Program-made: the position numbers and the translations under genes | In this document: one piece after another, positions 35,750 through 43,827 of the stretch | Position numbering within the stretch: the first letter of the stretch is position 1 | Layout of the letters: every line of letters starts with the position of its first letter | Notes under the pieces: model-generated | What the model was told of the DNA's origin: nothing | The model's database searches: none | Seen by the model: only the letters and a program-made list of their open reading frames with translations | Source: QKTW01 sp052161885 | Lineage (GTDB): Bacteria > Bacteroidota > Bacteroidia > Chitinophagales > Chitinophagaceae | DNA length: 64,000 nucleotides | Assembly: GCA_052161885.1 (NCBI GenBank) | Contig: CP197396.1 | Coordinates: 4,092,001 to 4,156,000, forward strand | Direction: 5' to 3'

Positions 35750-35783
35750 TTTGCACTATATCTCAGATTTATCCTTACTTTTG
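35750..35783 (+). promoter_or_regulatory. Promoter of rpsF-rpsR-rplI
   Basis: TTTG (-33) at 35750-35753 and a perfect -7 box TACTTTTG at 35776-35783 are separated by 22 nt. Initiation is expected near 35790. Confidence 0.75.
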
Positions 35784-35789
35784 CAATCC

Positions 35790-35875
35790 CAAAATCTCTC
35801 CGGCTACCAGAAATGGTACCCAGCGTTGCGGCCGGTGGATTGGGAATTAATAATTTTTTTAACATAAACTGTTTT
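35790..35875 (+). promoter_or_regulatory. Structured rpsF leader, candidate S6:S18 autoregulatory RNA
   Basis: CCGGC (35800-35804) can pair with GCCGG (35831-35835), enclosing a smaller TACC/GGTA hairpin. In many bacteria the S6:S18 complex represses its operon through a leader hairpin with a CCG motif. A match to that motif has not been verified here. Confidence 0.4.
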
Positions 35876-36238
35876 ATGGCAACAAACAACCTTCAAAGCT
35901 ATGAGCTGATGGTAATCTTTACGCCGGTACTGGCTGAAGACGACTTCAAAGCAGCTCAGAAGAAGTTTGCAGACTTCGTAAAAGACAATGGTGGCGAAAT
36001 CGTTCACCAGGATGCATGGGGCCTTCGTTCCCTTGCTTATCCCATCGCTAAGAAAACTACCGGTCTGTACTGGGTGGTTGAGTATCAGGCTCCTACCGAG
36101 CTGAACGGTAAGCTTGAAATCCAGATGAACCGTGACGAGAACATCATGCGTCACATGATCACCCGCCTGGATAAATACGCGGTGGAATACAACGCTAAAC
36201 GCCGTAGCAAAGGTGCTAACGTAGAAGCGGTATCCTAA
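35876..36238 (+). CDS. rpsF: 30S ribosomal protein S6
   Basis: The 120-aa protein (MATNNLQSYELMVIFTPVL ... LAYPIAKKTTGLYWVVEYQA ... NIMRHMITRLDKYAVEY) is complete S6, which binds 16S rRNA with S18 in the platform of the small subunit. The start at 35876 gives the family length; the upstream ATG at 35813 would translate the leader hairpin. It is followed 20 nt later by rpsR and then rplI. No ssb gene lies between rpsF and rpsR, as is usual in this phylum. Confidence 0.97.
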   Translation: MATNNLQSYELMVIFTPVLAEDDFKAAQKKFADFVKDNGGEIVHQDAWGLRSLAYPIAKKTTGLYWVVEYQAPTELNGKLEIQMNRDENIMRHMITRLDKYAVEYNAKRRSKGANVEAVS

Positions 36239-36258
36239 TCTTTTAAAAAACTGTAACA

Positions 36259-36525
36259 ATGGCTAAGCAAAACGAAATTAAATTCCTCACTTCTACCCGT
36301 GTGGAAAAGCGTGCAAAAAAATATTGCCGCTTCAAAAAAATGGGAATTAAGTACATCGATTATAAAGATGGCGAATTCCTGAAAAAATTCCTGAACGAAC
36401 AAGGTAAAATGCTGCCCCGCCGTATCAGTGGTAACTCCCTGAAATATCAGCGCAAAGTAGCACAGGCTATCAAAAAGGCACGCCAGATGGCGCTGTTGCC
36501 TTATGTAACTGACCTGATGAAATAA
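36259..36525 (+). CDS. rpsR: 30S ribosomal protein S18
   Basis: The 88-aa basic protein (YCRFKKMGIKYIDYKDGEFLKKFL ... LPRRISGNSLKYQRKVAQAIKKARQMALLPYV) is S18, the partner of S6. It is the middle gene of rpsF-rpsR-rplI. One Cys remains near the N-terminus (YCRF), so it is the single-Cys form rather than a full zinc-binding one. Confidence 0.98.
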   Translation: MAKQNEIKFLTSTRVEKRAKKYCRFKKMGIKYIDYKDGEFLKKFLNEQGKMLPRRISGNSLKYQRKVAQAIKKARQMALLPYVTDLMK

Positions 36526-36560
36526 TTCAGTGATTCGTTTCACATTTTAATGTAAAATCC

Positions 36561-37010
36561 ATGCAAGTAATTCTCATAAAAGATGTAGATAACCTGGGCG
36601 CTGCCCATGAGCTGGTAGAAGTGCGCCCTGGATATGCACGCAACTACCTGATTCCTCAGAAATATGCTATTGAGGCGAGTGGTTCTAACATGAAGATCCT
36701 GGAAGAACGCCGCAAACAACAGCAGAAACGCGAAGAAAAACTGCTGGCCCAGATTGCTGAGGTTCGCGCAGCTCTTTCTTCTGCTCCTGCAATAAAACTG
36801 GGTGCCAAAATCGGTACCAGCGGTAAGATCTTCGGTTCCGTTACAGCTATTCAGCTGGGCCGCGCTATCCGCGAACAGAAAGGATATGAAATCGACCGTC
36901 GTCGTATCAATATCCTGGACGAAATCAAAGAAGCAGGTACTTACAAAGCTCAGATCGACTTCGGTAAAGAAAACGTAGTAGACCTGGAATTTGAAGTAGT
37001 AGGCGAATAA
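36561..37010 (+). CDS. rplI: 50S ribosomal protein L9
   Basis: The 149-aa protein has the two-domain L9 structure: an N-terminal rRNA-binding domain (MQVILIKDVDNLGAAHELVEVRPGYARNYLIPQKYA), a long connecting helix rich in Lys/Glu/Gln (about 45-75) and a C-terminal domain (IKLGAKIGTSGKIFGSVT). It limits frameshifting by holding the ribosome in register. It ends the operon, before a terminator. Confidence 0.98.
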   Translation: MQVILIKDVDNLGAAHELVEVRPGYARNYLIPQKYAIEASGSNMKILEERRKQQQKREEKLLAQIAEVRAALSSAPAIKLGAKIGTSGKIFGSVTAIQLGRAIREQKGYEIDRRRINILDEIKEAGTYKAQIDFGKENVVDLEFEVVGE

Positions 37011-37024
37011 TTTAATCTGCAAAT

Positions 37025-37052
37025 GTGATCATTAGCTGATAGGCTGATGTCC
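37025..37052. repeat. Degenerate 7-nt tandem repeat (TTAGCTG family)
   Basis: Four units (GTGATCA, TTAGCTG, ATAGGCT, GATGTCC) between rplI and its terminator hairpin. Confidence 0.6.
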
Positions 37053-37064
37053 TGCAATATCTGT

Positions 37065-37098
37065 AAAAAGGGATCCCGTAACCGGTGGTCCCTTTTTT
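37065..37098 (+). terminator. Intrinsic terminator of rpsF-rpsR-rplI
   Basis: AAAAGGGA pairs with TCCCTTTT across an 18-nt loop and is followed by a T-run. Confidence 0.8.
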
Positions 37099-37101
37099 AA
37101 T

Positions 37102-37136
37102 GTGCTGATGTAATTATTAGCTGATTGACTAATGGC
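37102..37136. repeat. Degenerate 7-nt tandem repeat (ATTAGCT family)
   Basis: Five units (GTGCTGA, TGTAATT, ATTAGCT, GATTGAC, TAATGGC) directly after the terminator. Confidence 0.6.
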
Positions 37137-37301
37137 GGTGCAAAGGCGAGGTGTTTATTGACAGTTTGTAAAATTATTATGGTCCGCACTTTGGTGCAGG
37201 TATCAGGCTGCAGTGGCGTTGGCACCATTCATCAAAGGATAACTATTGTGCTGTTCCCTTTGTAATAAATCAGAAGCCACGTACGCCGGTGAGTATCCAG
37301 C

Positions 37302-37694
37302 TTACCTGTAAATGACGTATTGGACATACTCATCTTTTATACTTTCTACATACTTTTTTAGTTCAGCTTTATTACCTCTGTAAATATAATCTGGTGCAGG
37401 CAACTCAACTTTATCTGTACAGATGTCTGCCAAAAACGCTTTAATTGTATTATTCAACTGCTTTATTTCCTCGGGAGACCAACCAATATAGTTTCCTGAA
37501 CGGGTGCTTTTGATATAAGCAGTTATCTCTTCAATTGCAGTCTCTTTATCTGGGTAAGTCTTTTCAAATTCAATATCCAGCTGATCATTCATAAATGCAT
37601 TGAATCGTATCAGCACTTTATAGTTGGCATACATGAAGATGCTACGATACATACCAGGATAATCAGCGAGGTACTTGTTATCTTCAAATGTCAT
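37302..37694 (-). CDS. Hypothetical protein, 130 aa
   Basis: Not recognised. The protein is acidic-neutral, has no signal peptide or membrane helix, and is rich in Tyr and aromatic residues, with predicted alternating helices (KVLIRFNAFMNDQLDIEFEKTYPDKETAIEEITAYIKS, SPEEIKQLNNTIKAFLADI). Its start codon lies 2 nt after the stop of the 540-aa gene upstream, so the two are almost certainly translated together. Its cytoplasmic nature beside an exported partner suggests a two-part system, but no function can be assigned. Confidence 0.7.
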   Translation of the reverse strand: MTFEDNKYLADYPGMYRSIFMYANYKVLIRFNAFMNDQLDIEFEKTYPDKETAIEEITAYIKSTRSGNYIGWSPEEIKQLNNTIKAFLADICTDKVELPAPDYIYRGNKAELKKYVESIKDEYVQYVIYR

Positions 37695-37696
37695 AG

Positions 37697-39319
37697 TTAT
37701 TTGGCAGTTTCTTCATCAAAATGGCACCAGGCAATGCAGGTGTTTGTTTTATGATTTTTACGGTTCAGTACGAGCACAGCGTAGCTGTTCTTCTCTTGGT
37801 CGTAATCTGAGCTTTCTACCTGGCAGGATATGTTACAGCCGGCTTCCGGCTTTCCGAAAAGGTACTGATGCGCCAGTTCTCTCTTCTTATTAAAGGTGTA
37901 TAATACTGCTGAAGTGATATTGTAATCGATGATAGTGGTCAGCGTATCGGAGATGTTTTTATCAAAATTGGACGGGTCGTCGTTGAAAATGATGAAATAG
38001 TTATTCTTGCCTTCCAGCAGGTCAAAGGAGGCAAACTGCTCGTCATAATCATACTCCTGTAGCGACCGGAAGAGCGGTTTGGATGTCCTTCTCCGGGCAG
38101 ATTCTTCTGCAGACAGGTACGTATTCAGCTGTTGTTTCTTTGGTATCACAGTTGAAAAAAACGGCTGCCCCTCATCATTCAGTATGTTGATGCCAATGCC
38201 GCCAAGAAGTGTGCGGTATACATCTTTGCCCTTCTCCGTGGCATAATAGCTTCCCTGCAGTTCATAAGAAAGGAATGAAGCGCCCAGCTTGTTGGTATAC
38301 ATTTTCACCGGTATCCATGATGCCTGCGAAAATGTATCTGTAAATCCTTTTAGTGCAGCATCCATTTTTTCCGTGGGAATAGTTTTCAATGACAGTGCCG
38401 CAAAATCTTTTTGCTGGTATGTGCTGAAATAGGGAACAGGAAAATAGGCATATTCAGTATGGTTGCCGGATTTTTCCACACTGGCATACATGCCGAGCGT
38501 CATCATACTTTCAGCATCTGAAAATTCATTGGGTGTAAAAACGGAAAGAAATAACGGTACCCGGTCATCTACCTCCAGTTGCTGAATATGAAATCCTGTA
38601 TCCTGGTTGCGTAGCTGTGCTGCATAAATATATTGCTGAAAATTGTCTACTGCATTCTGCTTAAGAAGACCTATGCCACAATATATAGCATCTTTTTCTA
38701 CAGACAGGCCCAGATATTTTGCTGCGTATAGTTTTTCCAGCGGAACGGGAATTGCAGCTTCTTTTATTTTTTCATGTTTCCCGTTCCAGAGACTTACTGT
38801 CATTCTTTCCTCCGGGTTCCGTACAATATTACGGTAGTGGAAAATGGCATAATTGTCATTGTCTTTTGCTTTGCATATATAGAACAGCGTTTCGTTGGCC
38901 AAAGATGTAGAGCGCTCCACAATTTCTTCTTTCAGCAATTTGCCGGTACCGATGTCAAAACGCATACGGAAAAGCGAAGTACGGTTGAAATAAGGCTGCT
39001 GCATAAACAGCACGGCCTCTCCGTTAATATCATAAAGACCTTTGAAATCGGCCATTTCCAGCGTATTGACATCTATCAGCTCGCAGATATACTTTACAGT
39101 GGCCACTTCCTTATGCCGCGGATCAAATACTTTTACCAATATGCCTTTATTGGGCTCAAGGTGAAAGAGCAGTGTATTGCCATTGCGTACCTGCAGTACT
39201 TTATTCCATCCTGTAAGCGGAAGATCGAGAGCAGCACTGAGTTCAAAGGCAGGAGCTGCCTGGGAAAATGCAGCGTGAGTCAAAAACAGAGTAAAGAGAA
39301 ATAAGATAATATGTTTCAT
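37697..39319 (-). CDS. Secreted hypothetical protein, 540 aa
   Basis: The protein has a clear signal peptide (MKHIILFLFTLFLTHAAFSQ) and a beta-rich mature part with repeating strand patterns reminiscent of a propeller (for example LLFHLEPNKGILVKVFDP, NYAIFHYRNIVRNPEERMTVSLWNG, NYFIIFNDDPSNF). No known family or catalytic motif was recognised, and there is no C-terminal T9SS domain or lipobox, so it is probably periplasmic. It forms an operon with the 130-aa gene. Confidence 0.8.
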   Translation of the reverse strand: MKHIILFLFTLFLTHAAFSQAAPAFELSAALDLPLTGWNKVLQVRNGNTLLFHLEPNKGILVKVFDPRHKEVATVKYICELIDVNTLEMADFKGLYDINGEAVLFMQQPYFNRTSLFRMRFDIGTGKLLKEEIVERSTSLANETLFYICKAKDNDNYAIFHYRNIVRNPEERMTVSLWNGKHEKIKEAAIPVPLEKLYAAKYLGLSVEKDAIYCGIGLLKQNAVDNFQQYIYAAQLRNQDTGFHIQQLEVDDRVPLFLSVFTPNEFSDAESMMTLGMYASVEKSGNHTEYAYFPVPYFSTYQQKDFAALSLKTIPTEKMDAALKGFTDTFSQASWIPVKMYTNKLGASFLSYELQGSYYATEKGKDVYRTLLGGIGINILNDEGQPFFSTVIPKKQQLNTYLSAEESARRRTSKPLFRSLQEYDYDEQFASFDLLEGKNNYFIIFNDDPSNFDKNISDTLTTIIDYNITSAVLYTFNKKRELAHQYLFGKPEAGCNISCQVESSDYDQEKNSYAVLVLNRKNHKTNTCIAWCHFDEETAK

Positions 39320-39430
39320 AAAGGGAAGGTTTTATAGTTGTAAATTTAATGTCATGCAATTAAAGTGGCAAATATCCACTACTTTTTCGACTCATTTATG
39401 ACAGTTGTTATCTTTAAAAAAATACATCCT

Positions 39431-39991
39431 ATGATTCGCCCGGCACGGCCCGATGACGCAAAGATTGCAGCTCCGCTTATTATACAGGCCCTGGCTCCCG
39501 GTTCTTTCAGCATCAATGATCCTGATGATGAAACCGAAGCATATCCGGTAATGGAAGATTTTTTCCGGCATAAAGCTTCGAGGTACAGCTACCTGAATAC
39601 ACTGGTATATGAAACTGCAGAAGAAGGCATTACCGGTATTATTACCTGTTACGATGGTGCCGATGATTTCCGCCTGTCAAGACCAGTGGCCGCATTTTTT
39701 CAGTCGCATTACCCGGATGAAGAAATGGAATATCATGCAGAATCGGATGGCGATGAATTTTATATAGATGCTTTGAGCGTGCGTAAAGATCAGCAGGGAA
39801 AAGGCATTGGCAGCATACTGATAGATGCAGCCTGTAAATGGGGCAGAGAACTGGGACACCGGCGCATAGGATTGCTTGTAGATGATGAAAATCCTGCGGC
39901 TAGGCGGTTATATGAACGACTGGGTTTTACGGTAAGAGGCCATAAGCATCTCTGGGGCCATGAATATGACCATATGCAAAAGGAATTGTAA
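39431..39991 (+). CDS. GNAT-family N-acetyltransferase
   Basis: The 186-aa protein begins MIRPARPDDAKIAAPLI, the usual first strand and helix of GNAT enzymes, and has the acetyl-CoA-binding motif A (DALSVRKDQQGKGIGSILID) and motif B (NPAARRLYERLGF). It transfers an acetyl group from acetyl-CoA to an amine; the substrate is unknown. The start at 39431 is preferred to 39365, which would prepend 22 unrelated residues. A TATCTTTA -7-like box lies 15 nt upstream. It ends 4 nt before a convergent thioesterase gene. Confidence 0.9.
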   Translation: MIRPARPDDAKIAAPLIIQALAPGSFSINDPDDETEAYPVMEDFFRHKASRYSYLNTLVYETAEEGITGIITCYDGADDFRLSRPVAAFFQSHYPDEEMEYHAESDGDEFYIDALSVRKDQQGKGIGSILIDAACKWGRELGHRRIGLLVDDENPAARRLYERLGFTVRGHKHLWGHEYDHMQKEL

Positions 39992-39995
39992 GAAC

Positions 39996-40451
39996 TTAGC
40001 CTGGGTTCTGAGATGATTTTTCCCAGGTAAAGTCTGCTGTTTTGGGAATAGCATCAATAACAGCACAGGCGCCCTGCGGAGGTATGGTAAGTTTGCGGGT
40101 ATGTGTATTCATCCATGCCCCGTCTATATTTAAAACTGCACATACTGTACCGTCTTCGCGGCAAAACTCATGCTGCATGGAAAAGCGGCCATAATCTTCA
40201 CGCAGCCGGCTGATCCTAACCGTAAGAAAAATGTTTTCGCCAAAGCGGATTTCCTTCCTGAAGATGCATTCTTCGCGAAACAGCACCGGCCCGAAGTGGT
40301 CATCACGCATAGATTCCATGGTAATACCCATCTGTGTGAGCACTTCTGTACGCATCTGTGCCGCAAAATCGTAATAAACGCTGTGGCGGAGGTGAAAATT
40401 GGGGTCTATGTCAGCCCAGCGTATAGACAGCTGTGTTTTAACTGATATCAT
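39996..40451 (-). CDS. Acyl-CoA thioesterase of the hotdog (4HBT) family
   Basis: The 151-aa protein shows the YbgC/FadM-like signature: RWADIDPNFHLRHSVYYDFAAQMRTEVL, where Asp14/Asp16 are in the position of the catalytic acid and His/Asn line the CoA cleft. A strand pair follows (FLTVRISRLREDYGRFSMQHEF). It hydrolyses acyl-CoA thioesters. The family residue Asp is visible, but chain-length preference cannot be told. It lies opposite a GNAT gene and has no clear operon partner. Confidence 0.85.
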   Translation of the reverse strand: MISVKTQLSIRWADIDPNFHLRHSVYYDFAAQMRTEVLTQMGITMESMRDDHFGPVLFREECIFRKEIRFGENIFLTVRISRLREDYGRFSMQHEFCREDGTVCAVLNIDGAWMNTHTRKLTIPPQGACAVIDAIPKTADFTWEKSSQNPG

Positions 40452-40528
40452 AGTGTTCGTTTAGCAGTAATCCCTTTCGTTTCATAAGGATTAAGAAAAG
40501 ATACAGAAATATTTTTATAACTGTAAAA

Positions 40529-40554
40529 GTAAAGGAGCCGTGTGGCTCCTTTAC
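40529..40554 (-). terminator. Intrinsic terminator of the Wzi-like gene
   Basis: GTAAAGGAGCC pairs with GGCTCCTTTAC around a 4-nt loop and is followed by TTTTAC on the minus strand. It begins directly at the stop codon. Confidence 0.88.
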
Positions 40555-42270
40555 CTAATAAAAGTTGTAGTCCCTTCGGGCTATGTTGAGCCGGAGGCCA
40601 CCATAAAAGAAGGTCGATGTTGTCTCCGGTAAGTAACTATCTGAGTAGCTGTATTTCCTGTAGCTGAAGCCAAGGTCTATGAACAGGTTTTCCCGTAATT
40701 CATAAGATCCGTTCAGGCTAAGGTTCATACAGGTTGCTTTGATACCGTTGATCAGCTTGTAGCCATGCTCCGGATCGCCGGGGTTCAGAACAGTACGGGT
40801 ATCGTAATCGGCAAATATATTGCTGCCCAGGTTAGAGCTGCCGGAATCTGCACTCTGCTGGTAGTAAGATCCTTTCAGGGTAAGATAAAGGTTCTTTACC
40901 GGCTGGTAACTGATCTTACCTATCAGCTCCGCAAAGCTGGCCCCAAGCGGGTGGGCCAGTGGCTGATTATAGTTGGTATAGTTGGCAATGGTGTCGGAGT
41001 GTGAATAAGTGTATGGGCGTACAATATTGATCTCACCCTGCAGGTTCAGATTTTTAACGGTAAAGGCATCGAAGTATTTACCGCCCAGCTGTATGCCAAA
41101 TTTATTGCCCCACCAGCCTTTGCCGCCAAAAAGCTCTTTGGTGCGCAGTTCGTCGAGAAACAGCTGACCATAGAACTGGAAGTGTTTTGCCACGATAGCT
41201 TTGAAGTTAAGCCCCATGTTCTCATTGTCCGGGCTGCCATTGGAACGCTCTACAGCACGGTAGAAGATAACCGGTATCATGTAATCGAAAGAATACCGGT
41301 CGGTGCGGTCGAAGATCACACTTTCAAACAGGCCGATATTCAGCCATTTGGTGGCATTGATGCTCAGGTGGTGAATGGTAGCATATTTATGCGGCAACTG
41401 CTGATCTGCGCCGCGTTCGTACTGTGGTGTCAGCTCCAGGTACAGGTTCTGGTAATTGAGCTTCCAGATTTTTGTACTGAGCCGCAGGAAGGTTGCGCCG
41501 GATGAAAAATCGCTGAGGAACAGGCTGCGCATACCATCACCGATGAAATGCTTATCATAGCCGAACGTTACATTCACATGATCTTTTACCGCTGCAAAAT
41601 CTATATAGCCGCGGGCCAGCAGGTAGTCATATGTTTTGTCAGAAGGCGTCTGGTAATAATCGGCTCCCGGCACGGCCTGGTGCATATCGGTCCATGCTTT
41701 TACGTAAGATGGCAGTTGCTCTTGGTTGTCGGTGAAGTAAGTATAGAATCCTATTTTCTTACTGATCCAGCCGCGCAGCTCTACGCCACGGCTGCTGGAG
41801 AACAGTGTCTGTGTTTTGCTTTCACCGCCCACTTTATAATTTTCCGACAGCACCTGCCCGCTGATAACAGGATTTACTACCAGGAAGAAATCTTTGGTCT
41901 TAACGTGAACGAGATCGGGTTGTTTCTTATAAAAAGTTTTAAACCACGGCAGTTTTGAGTCAATAGCGCCGTCGCCGTCTGCCGCCCATTCGCCACTTAC
42001 AGAGATCATGTGGTCTATATTGTAACGATCTATATTGGTGAGGCCGATAGAATCTGCTGCCTGCTTTTTCTCCTCAAGGAATTGAACGGCACCCTTGCGT
42101 GCTGTAGGTTTTACGGTAGTGAAAAAATCGGTGGTAAGCCTGCCGGAGCGGGTTTCCAGCCTGTCGAGCAAGTCATAATCCTCCTGTCCCAGCTGCAGAT
42201 AAGTGGTTTGAGTAAAGCCGTAAAAGGAAAAACCAGACAATATAGAAACAAGTAAAGCTCTTTTCAGCAT
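40555..42270 (-). CDS. Outer-membrane barrel protein of the Wzi/RemB type
   Basis: The 571-aa protein has a signal peptide (MLKRALLVSILSGFSFYGFTQ) and a helical N-terminal part (about 25-120), followed by a barrel of many amphipathic strands (RGVELRGWISKKIGFYTYFTDNQ, VNVTFGYDKHFIGDG, LNYQNLYLELTPQYERG) ending in an aromatic residue. The pattern matches the capsule-assembly Wzi-like/gliding protein RemB group of Bacteroidota. Wzi binds capsule polysaccharide at the cell surface; a similar role here is inferred. The start at 42270 is supported by a perfect -7 box at 42309-42316. Confidence 0.78.
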   Translation of the reverse strand: MLKRALLVSILSGFSFYGFTQTTYLQLGQEDYDLLDRLETRSGRLTTDFFTTVKPTARKGAVQFLEEKKQAADSIGLTNIDRYNIDHMISVSGEWAADGDGAIDSKLPWFKTFYKKQPDLVHVKTKDFFLVVNPVISGQVLSENYKVGGESKTQTLFSSSRGVELRGWISKKIGFYTYFTDNQEQLPSYVKAWTDMHQAVPGADYYQTPSDKTYDYLLARGYIDFAAVKDHVNVTFGYDKHFIGDGMRSLFLSDFSSGATFLRLSTKIWKLNYQNLYLELTPQYERGADQQLPHKYATIHHLSINATKWLNIGLFESVIFDRTDRYSFDYMIPVIFYRAVERSNGSPDNENMGLNFKAIVAKHFQFYGQLFLDELRTKELFGGKGWWGNKFGIQLGGKYFDAFTVKNLNLQGEINIVRPYTYSHSDTIANYTNYNQPLAHPLGASFAELIGKISYQPVKNLYLTLKGSYYQQSADSGSSNLGSNIFADYDTRTVLNPGDPEHGYKLINGIKATCMNLSLNGSYELRENLFIDLGFSYRKYSYSDSYLPETTSTFFYGGLRLNIARRDYNFY

Positions 42271-42308
42271 AAGAGAGGTTTTCAGAAGATAAAAAGCATT
42301 GATGCTTA

Positions 42309-42316
42309 CAAATGTA
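42309..42316 (-). promoter_or_regulatory. -7 box (TACATTTG) of the Wzi-like gene
   Basis: A perfect TAnnTTTG on the minus strand, 38 nt before the start codon; no clear -33 element. Confidence 0.55.
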
Positions 42317-42447
42317 AAGTTTACAGCCAAGAAATTATATATGTCAGCTGCGGCATACAGTCATTGCCAGGGAACCGGCTTTAAAGTGGTATCCTGTTAA
42401 TCACACGAATTTTACACAACTTTGCAGGCAAATATCCTGATACAGAC

Positions 42448-43779
42448 ATGGCAGCTATACTGATAAAAAATGCTACGGTAGTAAATGAGGGCCGCAGCGA
42501 AGTAAATGATGTACTGGTTAGAAACGGCCGTATTGAAAAGATCGCACCACAAATAAATGTGCAGGAACAGGTACGGGAAATAGATGCAACAGGCTTGCTC
42601 CTGCTGCCCGGCGCTATCGACGACCAGGTGCACTTTCGTGAGCCGGGCCTCACACAAAAGGCAACCATTGCCTCTGAGGCGCGTGCAGCCGTAGCCGGTG
42701 GTGTTACTTCCTTTATGGAAATGCCCAATACCAACCCGCCCGCCACTACGCAGGCTTTGCTTGAGGATAAGTACAATATCGGGGCAGCGGTCTCTGTGGC
42801 CAACTATTCCTTCTTTATGGGCGTAGCCAATGATAACCCCGATGAAGTGCTGCGTACCAATGAAAAGAAAGACCGCGTGTGCGGTGTGAAGATATTTATG
42901 GGTTCCAGCACCGGAAATATGCTGGTGGACAACTACGTTACCCTGAATAAAATATTCTCAGGAACAGAACTGCTCATAGCCACGCATTGCGAAGACGAGC
43001 GCATCATCAAAGCCAATAAAGAAAAATACCCCGATGCGGATAATGCCTCTTTTCACCCACTGATCCGCGATGTGGATGCTTGCTTCGAAAGTTCTTTTTC
43101 TGCCGTACAGCTGGCAAAACAACATAACTCACGCCTGCATATCCTGCACATCAGTACCGCGCGCGAGCTGCAGCTGTTCACCAATATGTTCCCGCTGGAA
43201 CAGAAGCGTATCACTGCCGAAGTATGCGTGCATCACCTCCATTTTACAGCAGACGACTATGCACAGCTGGGCAACCTGATCAAATGTAATCCTGCCATTA
43301 AGGCAAAAGAAAATAAAGCTGCACTCTGGGAAGCCCTGCTCGATGACCGCCTCGACATCATTGCCACCGATCATGCGCCGCATACCTGGGAAGAAAAGCA
43401 ACTCCCATATCAGCAGGCCCCGTCCGGACTGCCGCTGGTACAGCACTCGCTGCTTATGATGCTGCATTATGTGAAGGAAGGCCGCATTTCTATAGAAAAA
43501 GTAGTGGAGAAAATGAGCCATGCACCAGCACAATGTTTCCTCATAAAAGAAAGAGGCTACATCCGCGAGGGCTATCATGCCGACCTGGTGCTGGTAGATA
43601 TGAGTGGCAGCACTACCGTATCCAAAGAAAACATCCTGTACAAATGTGGCTGGTCGCCACTGGAAGGTGTTACACTCCCGGCCCGCATTACACATACTTT
43701 GGTAAACGGTAATGTCGTTTATGAAAACGGCCAGGTTTTGGATCTGTACAGGGGAGAAAGGCTTTTGTTTAACAGGTAA
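42448..43779 (+). CDS. pyrC: Dihydroorotase, class I-like
   Basis: The 443-aa amidohydrolase closes carbamoyl-aspartate to dihydroorotate in pyrimidine synthesis. It has the family motifs GAIDDQVHFREPGLT, PNTNPPATT, GVKIFMGSSTGNM, ATHCEDE, LHILHIST and the late ATDHAPH metal ligand. In the first metal site the usual HxH reads Q60-V-H62, as seen in some Bacteroidota homologues, so one His is missing and the metal arrangement may differ. C-terminal VVYENGQV closes the composite sheet. The gene is followed 48 nt later by a MutS-like gene. Confidence 0.93.
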   Translation: MAAILIKNATVVNEGRSEVNDVLVRNGRIEKIAPQINVQEQVREIDATGLLLLPGAIDDQVHFREPGLTQKATIASEARAAVAGGVTSFMEMPNTNPPATTQALLEDKYNIGAAVSVANYSFFMGVANDNPDEVLRTNEKKDRVCGVKIFMGSSTGNMLVDNYVTLNKIFSGTELLIATHCEDERIIKANKEKYPDADNASFHPLIRDVDACFESSFSAVQLAKQHNSRLHILHISTARELQLFTNMFPLEQKRITAEVCVHHLHFTADDYAQLGNLIKCNPAIKAKENKAALWEALLDDRLDIIATDHAPHTWEEKQLPYQQAPSGLPLVQHSLLMMLHYVKEGRISIEKVVEKMSHAPAQCFLIKERGYIREGYHADLVLVDMSGSTTVSKENILYKCGWSPLEGVTLPARITHTLVNGNVVYENGQVLDLYRGERLLFNR

Positions 43780-43827
43780 TTGTGAACAAAACTGCCCGGT
43801 CCTTACGTAAATAAAGAAAACATCCGG

